Positions 26,546 through 35,519 of a DNA stretch of 64,000 bases are shown piece by piece (the stretch's first letter is position 1; every line of letters starts with the position of its first letter). The notes beneath the pieces are model-generated. The model saw only the letters and a list, made by a program, of their open reading frames with translations. It was not told the DNA's origin and did no database searches. Source of the DNA: Psychroserpens algicola (lineage in GTDB: Bacteria > Bacteroidota > Bacteroidia > Flavobacteriales > Flavobacteriaceae); the NCBI RefSeq assembly GCF_014526325.1, contig NZ_JACNMJ010000001.1, positions 248,001-312,000 of the forward strand, written 5' to 3'. The position numbers were made by a program, and so were the translations under genes.

Positions 26546-27955
26546 TTAAGTCTGTTTTTGAAAATACTTACTTAAAATCAAAAATAAAATACCACATAGC
26601 AACCAAGCTGGTAATGTAACAAAAGATAAAAACACATCAAATTGTATAGATATAAAGTAAAACAACCCAAAACTAATGGCCCACGCCCAAAACACTGATT
26701 TGTTAAACGAAATATTTGCAGATTCTGCGTAATTCTTTACAATGCCTGCCTTTTTATGGAAAAAGTGCTCAAACACTATGATCGCTCCAAAAGGGGCTAA
26801 AATAAACCCATACAATGCCACAAAACCTAGTAATTTCATTGCGAATGCAGGGAATAATCCTGCAATTGTTGCTATTGTTCCAGCTATTATAGTAACCCAA
26901 AAGGTTGACACTTTCGGGATAATAGCTTGAAATGCCAAACCTGCTCTATAAATAGTTGGGTTAGCTGTAGTCCATCCTGCCAATACAACAGCAATAATTC
27001 CGAAAACACCAATAGCATTGTGAGCCAATGGCCCTGGTGCAACAGGAGGTGCCTCGCCATTGCTTAGAAAAGCTTGCGCCTCTGGTGATTTTAAATACAC
27101 TGCATATAATAATGCAGCTGCAATCCATGCCATATAATGCCCTACATACATACCTGCAGCAGTCGTCCATCCAGAACTTTTCTTCTTAGCAAATCTAAAT
27201 ACAGATAGATCCGACATACCCACATGCATGGCTGCATTGGCAAACCAAGACCAGATTACAACATGCCAGAATGTAAATTTAATTTGTCCAGGAAAAGGCT
27301 CCGATCCTTCACCCCAAATATCCCAAAATTCAGCAAAACTATTAACGCCTAATTGACCCAAAGCTACAACTCCACAAGCTACAAATGCCAATACTATTAG
27401 TGGTGACATCCAGTTGGCAGCTTTTGATACGGTGTCATATCCTTTTGAAGCAATTAGTGAAATAACAGCTCCTATAATTATAACAATTATTATCCATGTA
27501 AGACCATTGGGTGTAGTATCCGTAAGTTTGGGCATTTCCATATCAAAAGGAATACCTACTGCCGTTGCAGAGACCGTGATCATAGCTCCAGCCAGGAAAC
27601 AAAATAATATACCATTGGCTAAATTATAACCAATGACTAATTTTTTACCACAAATCTTTTCTAATTGGTAGTAAAGCGTTAATCTATTCTTTACGGCTAT
27701 TTCTGCTGTTAGAAATCTCCAACTTAAGACCGCTAATAAATTACCTAATAACAATCCAATAATTAAATCAAAAGCACTTACACCTGCTGTTAAAAACAGA
27801 GGCCCTATCATAAATTCCGTCCCAGCTGCATGTTCTCCTGCATACATACCTAAAAAACTTTTCCAACTTTTAAGTTTAGATTGTGGCACTGGTGTTCTTT
27901 CAAATTCACCTCCTGCTATTTCTTCGATGTCTTCTTCTATATTGAATTGGCTCAT
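26546..27955 (-). CDS. NCS1-family (cytosine/purine permease-like) membrane transporter
   Basis: Inner-membrane transporter, 469 aa, with about 12 hydrophobic segments and a cytoplasmic N-terminus. The N-terminal FLGMYAGEHAAGTEFMIGPL, TAANWMSPLIVL-like segment near 180-193 and WTTANPTIYRAGLAF near 330-345 are typical of the NCS1 nucleobase:cation symporter fold. It sits in unit A, 46 bp downstream of lldD, among L-rhamnose catabolism genes and no purine or pyrimidine genes. A role in bringing L-rhamnose or a related monosaccharide or acid across the inner membrane is therefore a reasonable inference, though not known for the family. No other inner-membrane sugar carrier is seen in this PUL. 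Confidence 0.8.
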   Translation of the reverse strand: MSQFNIEEDIEEIAGGEFERTPVPQSKLKSWKSFLGMYAGEHAAGTEFMIGPLFLTAGVSAFDLIIGLLLGNLLAVLSWRFLTAEIAVKNRLTLYYQLEKICGKKLVIGYNLANGILFCFLAGAMITVSATAVGIPFDMEMPKLTDTTPNGLTWIIIVIIIGAVISLIASKGYDTVSKAANWMSPLIVLAFVACGVVALGQLGVNSFAEFWDIWGEGSEPFPGQIKFTFWHVVIWSWFANAAMHVGMSDLSVFRFAKKKSSGWTTAAGMYVGHYMAWIAAALLYAVYLKSPEAQAFLSNGEAPPVAPGPLAHNAIGVFGIIAVVLAGWTTANPTIYRAGLAFQAIIPKVSTFWVTIIAGTIATIAGLFPAFAMKLLGFVALYGFILAPFGAIIVFEHFFHKKAGIVKNYAESANISFNKSVFWAWAISFGLFYFISIQFDVFLSFVTLPAWLLCGILFLILSKYFQKQT

Positions 27956-28001
27956 ATAATTTATTTTTAGTTAGTTAGATGTTTGTTTGTTTGGGTATAA
28001 A

Positions 28002-29150
28002 TTATTTAATTAAGTGATTCGGAAAATCCGTAGTTTTCTCGCAACACAATTGCTCCATAACTTGTTGTAATTCTGTTTTTAATAATGAAATCGTATGTTC
28101 TCCACCTTTTTTACCCAGAGCTGATACTCCGTACATGAATGAACGTCCCATAAATGTAAATTTTGCTCCACTGGCCATTGCTCTAGCCACATCAGGACCA
28201 GAACGTATACCACTGTCCATCATCACTTCAATTTGGTCGCCATATTTTTCGGCAATAGTCGTTAGTGGTTTTATGGTAGATTGACCTGCATCTAATTGAC
28301 GACCACCATGATTAGATACTATAATACCATCAATTCCTAATCGTATTGCTTCTTCTGCATCATACTCTGAAGCTACTCCTTTAAGAACTAATTTCCCTTT
28401 CCACATATCGCGAATTGGTTTTATCTTATCAGCGTTGAGTCTACCACTAAAAGTATCATCCATAAATTTACCAAGTTGTTTTAAGTCTAAACCTTTTGGC
28501 ATATATGGTTTTAAAACTTCAAAATTAGGTATACCATGTTTTAAAGTTTGTAAACTCCAATCTGGCCTCCCAATGGCTTGCAAAATATTAGTTAAGTTCA
28601 TTTTAGGTGGCATCGCCAGCCCATTTCTGATGTCTCTTGGTCTAAATCCAAATGAAGGAACATCACAAAGAATAACTAAGACAGGACATTCCGCTGCCTC
28701 TGCGCGTTTTATGATATCATCTCGCAATCTATTTTCGGTTGGATGATATAATTGAAACCAAGCTTTTCCTTCTGTTAATTCGCTTGCACGCTCAATACTT
28801 GTTGTAGTCACCGTACTAAGAATAAATGGAATATTATGCTCAAAAGCGGCTTTTGCTAAAATTTCTGGTGAGTTTGGCCACATTAGTCCTTGAAGACCAA
28901 CTGGTGCTATGCCAAATGGTGCATCGTATTCAATTCCAAATAATTTAGTTTTCAGTGAAGATCCATGGTGCTTTCTTAAATAATTTGGTTTAAGTTGTAC
29001 ATCTCTAATCTCTGTTGTATTTCTCTTTAAATTGACATCTTCATTACAGCCTCCATCCAAATATTCGAAAGCAAATTTTGGAATTTTCTGTTTAGCTCTC
29101 GTACGCAAATCGTCGATTGAAGGGTATCTTGTATCAAACTTTATAGCCAT
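28002..29150 (-). CDS. lldD: FMN-dependent L-lactate dehydrogenase / alpha-hydroxyacid oxidase
   Basis: Oxidises L-lactate to pyruvate at the inner face of the membrane, passing electrons to the respiratory chain. It has 382 aa and the complete FMN-dependent alpha-hydroxyacid dehydrogenase barrel. Visible signatures are FGIAPVGLQGLMWPNSPEIL (79-98), LVLKGVASEYDAEEAI, and the catalytic SNHGGRQLD with His281, followed by the FMN-phosphate motif MMDSGIRSGPDVARAMA. It lies 28 bp downstream of rhaB. Rhamnulose-1-phosphate cleavage gives L-lactaldehyde, which the aldolase/dehydrogenase fusion of this operon turns into L-lactate, so LldD completes the route to pyruvate. Other short 2-hydroxyacids are possible substrates. 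Confidence 0.88.
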   Translation of the reverse strand: MAIKFDTRYPSIDDLRTRAKQKIPKFAFEYLDGGCNEDVNLKRNTTEIRDVQLKPNYLRKHHGSSLKTKLFGIEYDAPFGIAPVGLQGLMWPNSPEILAKAAFEHNIPFILSTVTTTSIERASELTEGKAWFQLYHPTENRLRDDIIKRAEAAECPVLVILCDVPSFGFRPRDIRNGLAMPPKMNLTNILQAIGRPDWSLQTLKHGIPNFEVLKPYMPKGLDLKQLGKFMDDTFSGRLNADKIKPIRDMWKGKLVLKGVASEYDAEEAIRLGIDGIIVSNHGGRQLDAGQSTIKPLTTIAEKYGDQIEVMMDSGIRSGPDVARAMASGAKFTFMGRSFMYGVSALGKKGGEHTISLLKTELQQVMEQLCCEKTTDFPNHLIK

Positions 29151-29178
29151 AAACTAGTCATTTTAATTACTCAAACTT

Positions 29179-30552
29179 CTAAGTTACTATAAAAGGAACA
29201 TGCTTTTTTAAAGCATAATTCTTTTTCAAGAATTTTGAGTTTAATTTGGTATCTGAAATTGATATCGCAGCTCCTAAGGCAGAGCCTAAAGAAGCTTTAG
29301 TAGTTCTTAATTTTTTATCTCTAAAATGATGCGATAACAACTTAATATAGATATCGTTATTGCTAAAGCCACCATCCACATATATTTTAGCGATGTCATT
29401 ATTGCCAAGAGCCTCTCTAATACAACGTATTTGAAGTAGTACAAGCTCTATCATTAACTGATGATACGCATGCTCATATTTATCATAAGATATTTTCGTT
29501 TTATTTGGCATATCTTTATCAACGATACTATCCCATTTAAAACAATGTTCAAAATCTTGCATAATTTCAAAATAGGTGTCATAATCAAACTTTACTTTTC
29601 GGTGATAATTATCATCGACTCCAAATTTTTCATCGAGTTTAGCCACTTGTACTTTGTATTCGTTCCCCAAAAACATTCGCGTCGCTTTAACAGGTTTTCC
29701 GTTAATACGCATGTAATTTAAAGCATCTTTATTATCTTCAACATCCGAGATAGGATTCTCTGTAAATGGATTAAAAACAATACTCCAAGTTCCTGTAGAT
29801 ACTAAAACAAATTTATTTTTTATACTTCTTACATAAGGTAATAGTGCAGCAGAACTATCGTGAATGCCAACACCAATTTTAATACGATTACCATTGTAAT
29901 TCATATTAATACTTGTTTCTGTTGAAACTATTGGCGGTAAAATGTTATCAAACCCTTCTTTGTAAACCCAAGAATGATAATCCTTTTTACTATAATCCCA
30001 TAAGGCTGTGTGACAACCTATACTAGTATATTCACTTAAAGGGATACCAGTAAAAATATAGCTTAGATATTGCGGTAAGTGCAGAGAATATTTAATTTGC
30101 TTAAAAATTTCTGGCTTTGTTTTCTTTAACCAATAGAGCTGCAAACCAGAATTTAACATACTTAAATCCCCACAGCCTGTTGTTTTAAGAAACTCATCTT
30201 TTGGACCATAGGATTCAAAAAAAGAGGTGACGATCTCATCTGGTAAAGGTTTTGTATAATTATATAGAGGTGTTAATGGCTCTCCATTGGCATCTATATG
30301 CACTAAGCTTGCACCATAGGTTGAAAAGTTGATTGCTGTGATATGGAATTCTTTTGTCTCTAAAATACGATCAAAAACATCTTTTAACCATTTTTGTAAT
30401 GCTGGTAGATTTTCTGTAGGATGATTATCCTCATCTACTATTTCATCAAAAGTGATATACTCTTTATGAACTTCTTTAAAGTCTTTATCGAATAAAAAGA
30501 ATTTTTTATTGGTTTTACCAATATCAAAAACAGCCGTAACTTTTTGTCTCAT
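29179..30552 (-). CDS. rhaB: Rhamnulokinase (FGGY family)
   Basis: Phosphorylates L-rhamnulose to L-rhamnulose-1-phosphate in the cytoplasm. It is a 457-aa FGGY kinase. The phosphate-1 motif is VFDIGKTNKKFFLFD near the N-terminus, the second lobe has GVGIHDSSAALLPY and FVLVSTGTWSIVFNPF, and the late YVDGGFSNNDIYIKLL supplies the adenosine motif. The FGGY family covers many sugars, but the gene lies 10 bp downstream of rhaI and near the rhamnulose-1-phosphate aldolase, which fixes the substrate with good confidence. The start ATG is the only good choice, since the phosphate motif begins at residue 9. Confidence 0.88.
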   Translation of the reverse strand: MRQKVTAVFDIGKTNKKFFLFDKDFKEVHKEYITFDEIVDEDNHPTENLPALQKWLKDVFDRILETKEFHITAINFSTYGASLVHIDANGEPLTPLYNYTKPLPDEIVTSFFESYGPKDEFLKTTGCGDLSMLNSGLQLYWLKKTKPEIFKQIKYSLHLPQYLSYIFTGIPLSEYTSIGCHTALWDYSKKDYHSWVYKEGFDNILPPIVSTETSINMNYNGNRIKIGVGIHDSSAALLPYVRSIKNKFVLVSTGTWSIVFNPFTENPISDVEDNKDALNYMRINGKPVKATRMFLGNEYKVQVAKLDEKFGVDDNYHRKVKFDYDTYFEIMQDFEHCFKWDSIVDKDMPNKTKISYDKYEHAYHQLMIELVLLQIRCIREALGNNDIAKIYVDGGFSNNDIYIKLLSHHFRDKKLRTTKASLGSALGAAISISDTKLNSKFLKKNYALKKHVPFIVT

Positions 30553-30562
30553 AGGGATAATA

Positions 30563-31843
30563 TTATAGTCCTGTAGCTACAGTATGCTTACCTCTTTCTT
30601 TAATAAGTTGACCTCTTACATCTAAAACTCTATAGGCATTTATTGGACTTATAACTCCGCCAGCGTCAAGGCGCGCCTTTTCAATTAAAGGTCTCACATC
30701 TGTTCTGTAAGCATTTTGTAAAATTTCTTGGCATTTTACAACGTCATTATCATTCTGTGCTGCCTTTAGTAGATCTTGATCTACTAAGAGTGCTTTTGCA
30801 TAGGCTTCTTGAATAGCTTCTAACGACTGAATTAAATCTTCTAATGGATCTTTTATATTATGACTGGCATCAATCATCCAAGCTAAATCAGGGTTTTGTG
30901 GATTGTTTTCAATGCCATAAACCAATTCATTAAAAATTAAGAATAAAGCATAAGGCTTTATACTACCAACCGTTAAATCATCATCACCATACTTACTATC
31001 ATTAAAGTGAAAACCACCTAGTTTCCCTTTTAATTGTAAAATAGCAACGATTTGCTCAATGTTACTGTTTGGTAAATGATGACCTAAATCTACAAGTGTG
31101 TATGCTTTATCTCCACAACCGTTGGCCAACATTAAAGATGCTCCCCAATCTTGGATTACAGTACTGTAGAAATTAGGTTCGTATGGTTTGTATTCTACCA
31201 ACAGTTTCCAATCATCTGGTAAACCTTTGTAAATATCAATTAAACTGTCTTGTGTATTTTGAAAAGCTGTTTGGAAGTTGTTTTGTCCAGGAAAACTAGA
31301 ACCATCGGCCAACCAAACGGTTAAGGCTTTAGATCCTAATTTATCTCCAATTTTAATAACATCGAGATTATGTTGTATCGCTTGATCTCTTATCGCTTTA
31401 CTTGTATTACTTAAAGAGCCAAACTTATAACTTTCCTTTGCATTTTGCTGATCCTGAAATGTATTAGAGTTTACAGCATCAAATTTTATATGTAAAGCAT
31501 CTGCTTTTTCTTTGATGGCTTTATAATCTGAAGGGATATCCCAAGGTATATGGAGTGAAACGGCTCCTGCTGTTTGCGTTAAACTGTGCAGCACACCTAT
31601 ATCGTCTAATTTCTGTTCTAAGTCTGAAGGTTCACCGTAAAATGAAAAACGTCCAAAACGTGTGCCTCCTGCACCTAAAGCCCAACTCGGAATTGCGACT
31701 TGAAAATCAGCTAATTTAGACACAATATCCGAAACATCATAACCTTGTTTATTTAGCTTATGTGCCAAAAAATCAAAATTTTCACTGTGGTTCTGTAATC
31801 CGTTTTTATTAAAATCGGTAATCTGCTCTTTTTGTATTTTCAT
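30563..31843 (-). CDS. rhaI: L-rhamnose isomerase (RhaI type)
   Basis: Isomerises L-rhamnose to L-rhamnulose in the cytoplasm. The protein of 426 aa matches the RhaI (Pseudomonas stutzeri-like) rather than the E. coli RhaA type. Visible features include IPSWALGAGGTRFGRF near 52-67, SLHIPWDIPSDY, the metal-site segments TLVDLGHHLPNSNIEQIVAI and GGFHFNDSKYGDDDLTVGSI, and a closing RVLDVRGQLIKERGKHTVAT. It lies 100 bp downstream of the aldolase gene with a terminator-like hairpin between them, and 10 bp upstream of rhaB. Similar isomerases accept other rare sugars, but the surrounding pathway points to L-rhamnose. Confidence 0.92.
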   Translation of the reverse strand: MKIQKEQITDFNKNGLQNHSENFDFLAHKLNKQGYDVSDIVSKLADFQVAIPSWALGAGGTRFGRFSFYGEPSDLEQKLDDIGVLHSLTQTAGAVSLHIPWDIPSDYKAIKEKADALHIKFDAVNSNTFQDQQNAKESYKFGSLSNTSKAIRDQAIQHNLDVIKIGDKLGSKALTVWLADGSSFPGQNNFQTAFQNTQDSLIDIYKGLPDDWKLLVEYKPYEPNFYSTVIQDWGASLMLANGCGDKAYTLVDLGHHLPNSNIEQIVAILQLKGKLGGFHFNDSKYGDDDLTVGSIKPYALFLIFNELVYGIENNPQNPDLAWMIDASHNIKDPLEDLIQSLEAIQEAYAKALLVDQDLLKAAQNDNDVVKCQEILQNAYRTDVRPLIEKARLDAGGVISPINAYRVLDVRGQLIKERGKHTVATGL

Positions 31844-31867
31844 ATTATAAAATTCTTTAAAAAAAAT

Positions 31868-31904
31868 AAACTTCCAATACTTCGGTTAGAATTTTTGGAA
31901 GTTT
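31868..31904 (-). terminator. Intrinsic terminator/attenuator between the aldolase gene and rhaI
   Basis: AAACTTCCAA (31868-31877) pairs with TTGGAAGTTT (31895-31904); on the minus strand the stem is followed by a T-rich tail (TTTATTTTTTTT region, about 31858-31869). It lies inside unit A after the aldolase gene. It probably lowers, rather than stops, transcription into rhaI, since no clear promoter is seen between it and rhaI. Confidence 0.65.
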
Positions 31905-31943
31905 TCTTTAACTAAACTAAACAAATATGTTCTTTTAATATTA

Positions 31944-34049
31944 TTATCTAACAAAGGCATTTGCCATACCACCATCTACATTCAAAATATTTCCTGTGGA
32001 TTTATCGAGTAACCCAACAAACGAAAAAACACCATTGGCAATATCATCTGGCGTAATAATTTCGTTCAATAAGTTTCTCTTGGCGTAAAATGCTGGTAAT
32101 TCTTCAACTGTAATACCATTTGCTTTTGCACGACCTTCAGCCCAAGCTCCTTCCCATATTTTACTTCCTACAATAACGCCATCTGGATTTACTGTGTTGA
32201 CTCTTACTTTATCTTGTGCTAATTCGGCAGCTAATAAACGTACCATGTGTTGTTGCGCTGCTTTCGCAGTACCATAAGCCACATTATTAGGACCTGCAAC
32301 TAAGCCATTTTTGCTTGCTATTGCAATATAATCTCCTCCAAGACCTTGTTTGCGTGTAATGGCTGAAAATTGTTTTGCTAAGTCAAACTGACCCTTCACT
32401 AAAATACTTTGTAAAATATTCCAATCTTTATCAGTAGTATCTAATAAGGGTTTAGAAATTGCTAGTCCTGCACTATGCACCACAATATCAACACCTCCAA
32501 ATTCAACACACGCCTTTTTGTAGGCATTTGCTATAGATTCTGTGCTAGTGACATCACAAACAGCATAAGTTGATACATCTCTTTTATAGGTGGCATTTGC
32601 CATGATAAGACTTTCTTCGTTAATATCTGTTAAAACAACGTTAGCTCCTTCTGCAGCTAATTTATCTGCAATCGCTTTACCTATTCCACCTCCTGCACCT
32701 GTTATAAGCGCTACTTTTCGAGATAAGGATTGCTCTTTTGGCATACGTTGTAGTTTTGCTTCTTCTAACAACCAGTATTCAATATCAAAAGCTTCTTGTC
32801 TTGGTAAAGAGGTGTATTCTGTAATTGCTTCTGCACCTCGCATTACGTTAATGGCATTAATGTAGAATTCATTCGCAACACGAGTTGTTTGCTTATTTTT
32901 TGCGAAACTAAACATTCCAACTCCTGGGTAAATTATAATAACAGGATTCGCATCTCGCATTGCAGGACTATTATCCTTTTTACACGTATTGTAGTATTCT
33001 GCATATTCTTGTCTATATGCTTCAAAAGCTGGTTCTAATTTCTTTAAGATAGCATCAGCATCTGATAAATCTTCATTCTTATCTAATGTTAATACTAACG
33101 GCTGAATTTTTGTTCTTAAAAAATGATCTGGGCACGATGTTCCCATAGGAGCCAATCTTTCTAAGTCATTACTATTTATATATTCCAATACCACATCTGT
33201 ATCAGAGAAGTGACCTATCATTCTATTTTCAGAAGAACATAATCCTCGCAATAATGGCATGATTTGAGCCGCTTTTTCTGAACGTTCTTCTTTTGGAAGA
33301 CTTTCTATTTTTTGACCACCAAAAACGGAACCTTTTTCTTTGATTTTTTTAGAAATATACTCAGAAGCCATTTCAATAACTTCTAAGCTATTCATGTAAC
33401 ACTCGTAAGACGTGTCTCCCCATGTAAATAGACCATGACTTCCTAACACTATACCTCTAATACCTGGATTATCTGCTAAACATTTTTCTAGCTGCAACCC
33501 TAAATCAAAACCTGGTCGTTGCCAAGGGACCCAACCCATTGTATCTCCCCAAATCTCTTTGGTAACTTTCTCGCTATCCTTGGCTGCAGCCACAGCAATT
33601 AATGCATCTGGGTGTAAGTGATCTATATGAGCAAAAGGTAACAAGCCATGCAATGGTGTATCAATTGAAGGTGCTTTACTATCTAAATCATAAATACAGT
33701 GATTAAAAAGCCCAACCATTCGATCTTCATCGTGTAAACCTTTATAAACATTTTTTAAATCGCGCAATCTTTTAGTATATAAACCTGCAATTCCCGATCT
33801 AGTTAAAGTTCCAATATCACCACCAGAGCCTTTAACCCACATTACCTCAACCTCTTCGTTGGTTAGTGGATCGGTTTCGATGGTCTTACAACTTGTATTT
33901 CCACCACCATAATTGGTTATTCTTAAATCGGCTCCTAAAATATTTGAACGGTATAAAAATAAATCGACTTGGTTATCACCAAGTGAAGAAGCTTTATCTT
34001 CATCCCATAAATAATCTACGTACTTAAATTTCTTCGTAATTGTCTCCAT
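31944..34049 (-). CDS. Bifunctional rhamnulose-1-phosphate aldolase / lactaldehyde dehydrogenase
   Basis: Fusion enzyme of 701 aa that splits L-rhamnulose-1-phosphate to dihydroxyacetone phosphate and L-lactaldehyde, and then oxidises the lactaldehyde to L-lactate. The N-terminal half (about 20-420) is a class II aldolase domain with NYGGGNTSCK, VKGSGGDIGTL, LPFAHIDHLHPDALIA with metal-binding His residues, and VLGSHGLFTWG. The C-terminal half (about 435-701) is a short-chain dehydrogenase with the NAD motif TGAGGGIGKAIA, the active-site YGTAKAAQQHM (Tyr-x3-Lys) and a closing GGMANAFVR. This matches the known RhaEW-type fusion. It is the first gene of unit A, under the shared promoter architecture at 34076-34120. 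Confidence 0.93.
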   Translation of the reverse strand: METITKKFKYVDYLWDEDKASSLGDNQVDLFLYRSNILGADLRITNYGGGNTSCKTIETDPLTNEEVEVMWVKGSGGDIGTLTRSGIAGLYTKRLRDLKNVYKGLHDEDRMVGLFNHCIYDLDSKAPSIDTPLHGLLPFAHIDHLHPDALIAVAAAKDSEKVTKEIWGDTMGWVPWQRPGFDLGLQLEKCLADNPGIRGIVLGSHGLFTWGDTSYECYMNSLEVIEMASEYISKKIKEKGSVFGGQKIESLPKEERSEKAAQIMPLLRGLCSSENRMIGHFSDTDVVLEYINSNDLERLAPMGTSCPDHFLRTKIQPLVLTLDKNEDLSDADAILKKLEPAFEAYRQEYAEYYNTCKKDNSPAMRDANPVIIIYPGVGMFSFAKNKQTTRVANEFYINAINVMRGAEAITEYTSLPRQEAFDIEYWLLEEAKLQRMPKEQSLSRKVALITGAGGGIGKAIADKLAAEGANVVLTDINEESLIMANATYKRDVSTYAVCDVTSTESIANAYKKACVEFGGVDIVVHSAGLAISKPLLDTTDKDWNILQSILVKGQFDLAKQFSAITRKQGLGGDYIAIASKNGLVAGPNNVAYGTAKAAQQHMVRLLAAELAQDKVRVNTVNPDGVIVGSKIWEGAWAEGRAKANGITVEELPAFYAKRNLLNEIITPDDIANGVFSFVGLLDKSTGNILNVDGGMANAFVR

Positions 34050-34075
34050 AAATAGTGTTAAATAAATTCTTAACC

Positions 34076-34120
34076 CAAATATATATTTGATTAAAAACTT
34101 TTGTATCCTGTACTGTACCG
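34076..34120 (-). promoter_or_regulatory. Promoter A: shared activator box plus -7 element before the aldolase gene
   Basis: On the minus strand the box CGGTACAGTACAGGAT (34105-34120) is followed by exactly 21 nt and then TATATTTG (34076-34083), a perfect match to the Bacteroidota -7 consensus TAnnTTTG. The -7 element ends 26 nt before the ATG at 34049. The box occupies the place of the -33 TTTG, which is absent. The same layout occurs at 46211-46255 and 62981-63025. Confidence 0.65.
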
Positions 34121-34294
34121 TATGGATAGGATTAGTTTAAAAATACGATTTTCGAGTCATTATACATAAGTGAAAGCCATTATAAAGTATTTACATTAGT
34201 TCTTATTCTCAAACATACTATTAAACACTACTCGAATAATGTAAAGTCTAATCGAAAATTTGAGTTAATTCTAGACTTAGATTTATCGTCAAAA

Positions 34295-35428
34295 ATGAAT
34301 ATTTGCACCCTAAAAAACCTATTAATTCGTAATATTTGTTTATACTTGAATAAGTTTTATTTTTTTAAATTCTGTTATATTTTGGAACTAATTAAATTTA
34401 TAAATATCGATGAAGAATCAAGGGTACCTAAGTACCAGCAGATTATAGATTCGATAATTCATAATATTTCTGAGGAAAACTTAAAGATGGGAGAAAAAAT
34501 CCCTTCGATAAACAGGTTTAGTGAAGAGTTTTATTTATCGAGGGATACTGTTGAAAAAGCTTACAGTATTTTAAAGGAACGTAATATTATAAACGCCATA
34601 CGCGGTAAAGGTTATTATATCAATCGAACTAAATTAATCTCCAAAACCAACATTTTGTTTTTGGTGAACAAATTAAGCTCTTATAAGTTGAGAACTTATA
34701 ATTCCTTTATAAATAGTATTGGGGCAAATTCGCACACAGACTTAATGATTTATCACTGTGACGAATCTTTATTTCTAAACCTATTAGATAAACATAAATC
34801 TTCCTACAACTATTATGTGATTATGCCTCATTTTAAAACAGACGATTTAAAGCACGTCAGTTTTACTGATAAAACCATTAAAGCTTTAAAAAAACTACCA
34901 CAAGAGAAGTTAGTCATATTAGATAATGTTAAATCAGAAATGATTGGTAATCATATATCTGTTTATCAAGATTTTGAAAATGATATTTATAATGCCTTAA
35001 AAGGAGGCATTTCTAAAATCAAGAAGTATGAGAAAATAATGTTATTCTACCCTGAAAATGCAGTCTATCCTTATCCACGAAGAATTTTACATGGCTTTAG
35101 AAAGTTCTGTGTAGAGTTTAAACTCGATTTTGAAATTCTTGAAGAGGTGTTTGACGATATGATTATTAAAAAGGGGGATTTATTTATTACGATAGAAGAA
35201 TCTGACTTAGTTAATTTAGTAAAACAAGCTAAAGAAGATGAATTTGTATTAGGGAAAGACATCGGTATAATTTCTTATAACGATACACCTTTAAAAGATT
35301 TATTGGGAATTACGGTCATATCTACAGATTTTAAAATTATGGGCGAAACTACCGCAGACATGATTTTAAATAATAAAAAAGGTCGGGTTAAAGTTCCTTT
35401 TAACTTAATTGAAAGAGATTCACTGTAA
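34295..35428 (+). CDS. GntR-family transcriptional regulator with sugar-binding-like C-terminal domain
   Basis: Likely regulator of the rhamnose/sulfated-polysaccharide locus, 377 aa as opened at ATG 34295. The winged-helix GntR domain is clear (VPKYQQIIDSIIHNISEENL, then LKMGEKIPSINRFSEEFYLS and RDTVEKAYSILKERNIINAI, with RGKGYYIN wing), followed by a periplasmic-binding-protein-like domain (about 110-377). The first 29 residues are Phe/Tyr/Leu-rich and unlike any GntR N-terminus. A TTG at 34382, giving LELIKFINIDEESR, fits the family start much better, so the true protein may be about 348 aa. It is divergent to unit A, with a 245-bp control region between, and is the best candidate to bind the shared box. 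Effector unknown; L-rhamnose is a guess. Confidence 0.85.
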   Translation: MNICTLKNLLIRNICLYLNKFYFFKFCYILELIKFINIDEESRVPKYQQIIDSIIHNISEENLKMGEKIPSINRFSEEFYLSRDTVEKAYSILKERNIINAIRGKGYYINRTKLISKTNILFLVNKLSSYKLRTYNSFINSIGANSHTDLMIYHCDESLFLNLLDKHKSSYNYYVIMPHFKTDDLKHVSFTDKTIKALKKLPQEKLVILDNVKSEMIGNHISVYQDFENDIYNALKGGISKIKKYEKIMLFYPENAVYPYPRRILHGFRKFCVEFKLDFEILEEVFDDMIIKKGDLFITIEESDLVNLVKQAKEDEFVLGKDIGIISYNDTPLKDLLGITVISTDFKIMGETTADMILNNKKGRVKVPFNLIERDSL

Positions 35429-35519
35429 ACATCTGAAGGCCTCAAGCTAATTTAACAGAGAATAGTTAGGGTTTCGACTGCGTTCAACCAGACACTAGTT
35501 GAATTTATATCTTATCAAA

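Noticed and set aside
34104-34128. TATCC...GGATA as a palindromic GntR operator
   Set aside because: Only the 5-bp ends are symmetric and the interior is not; the box shared with promoters B and C explains the region better.
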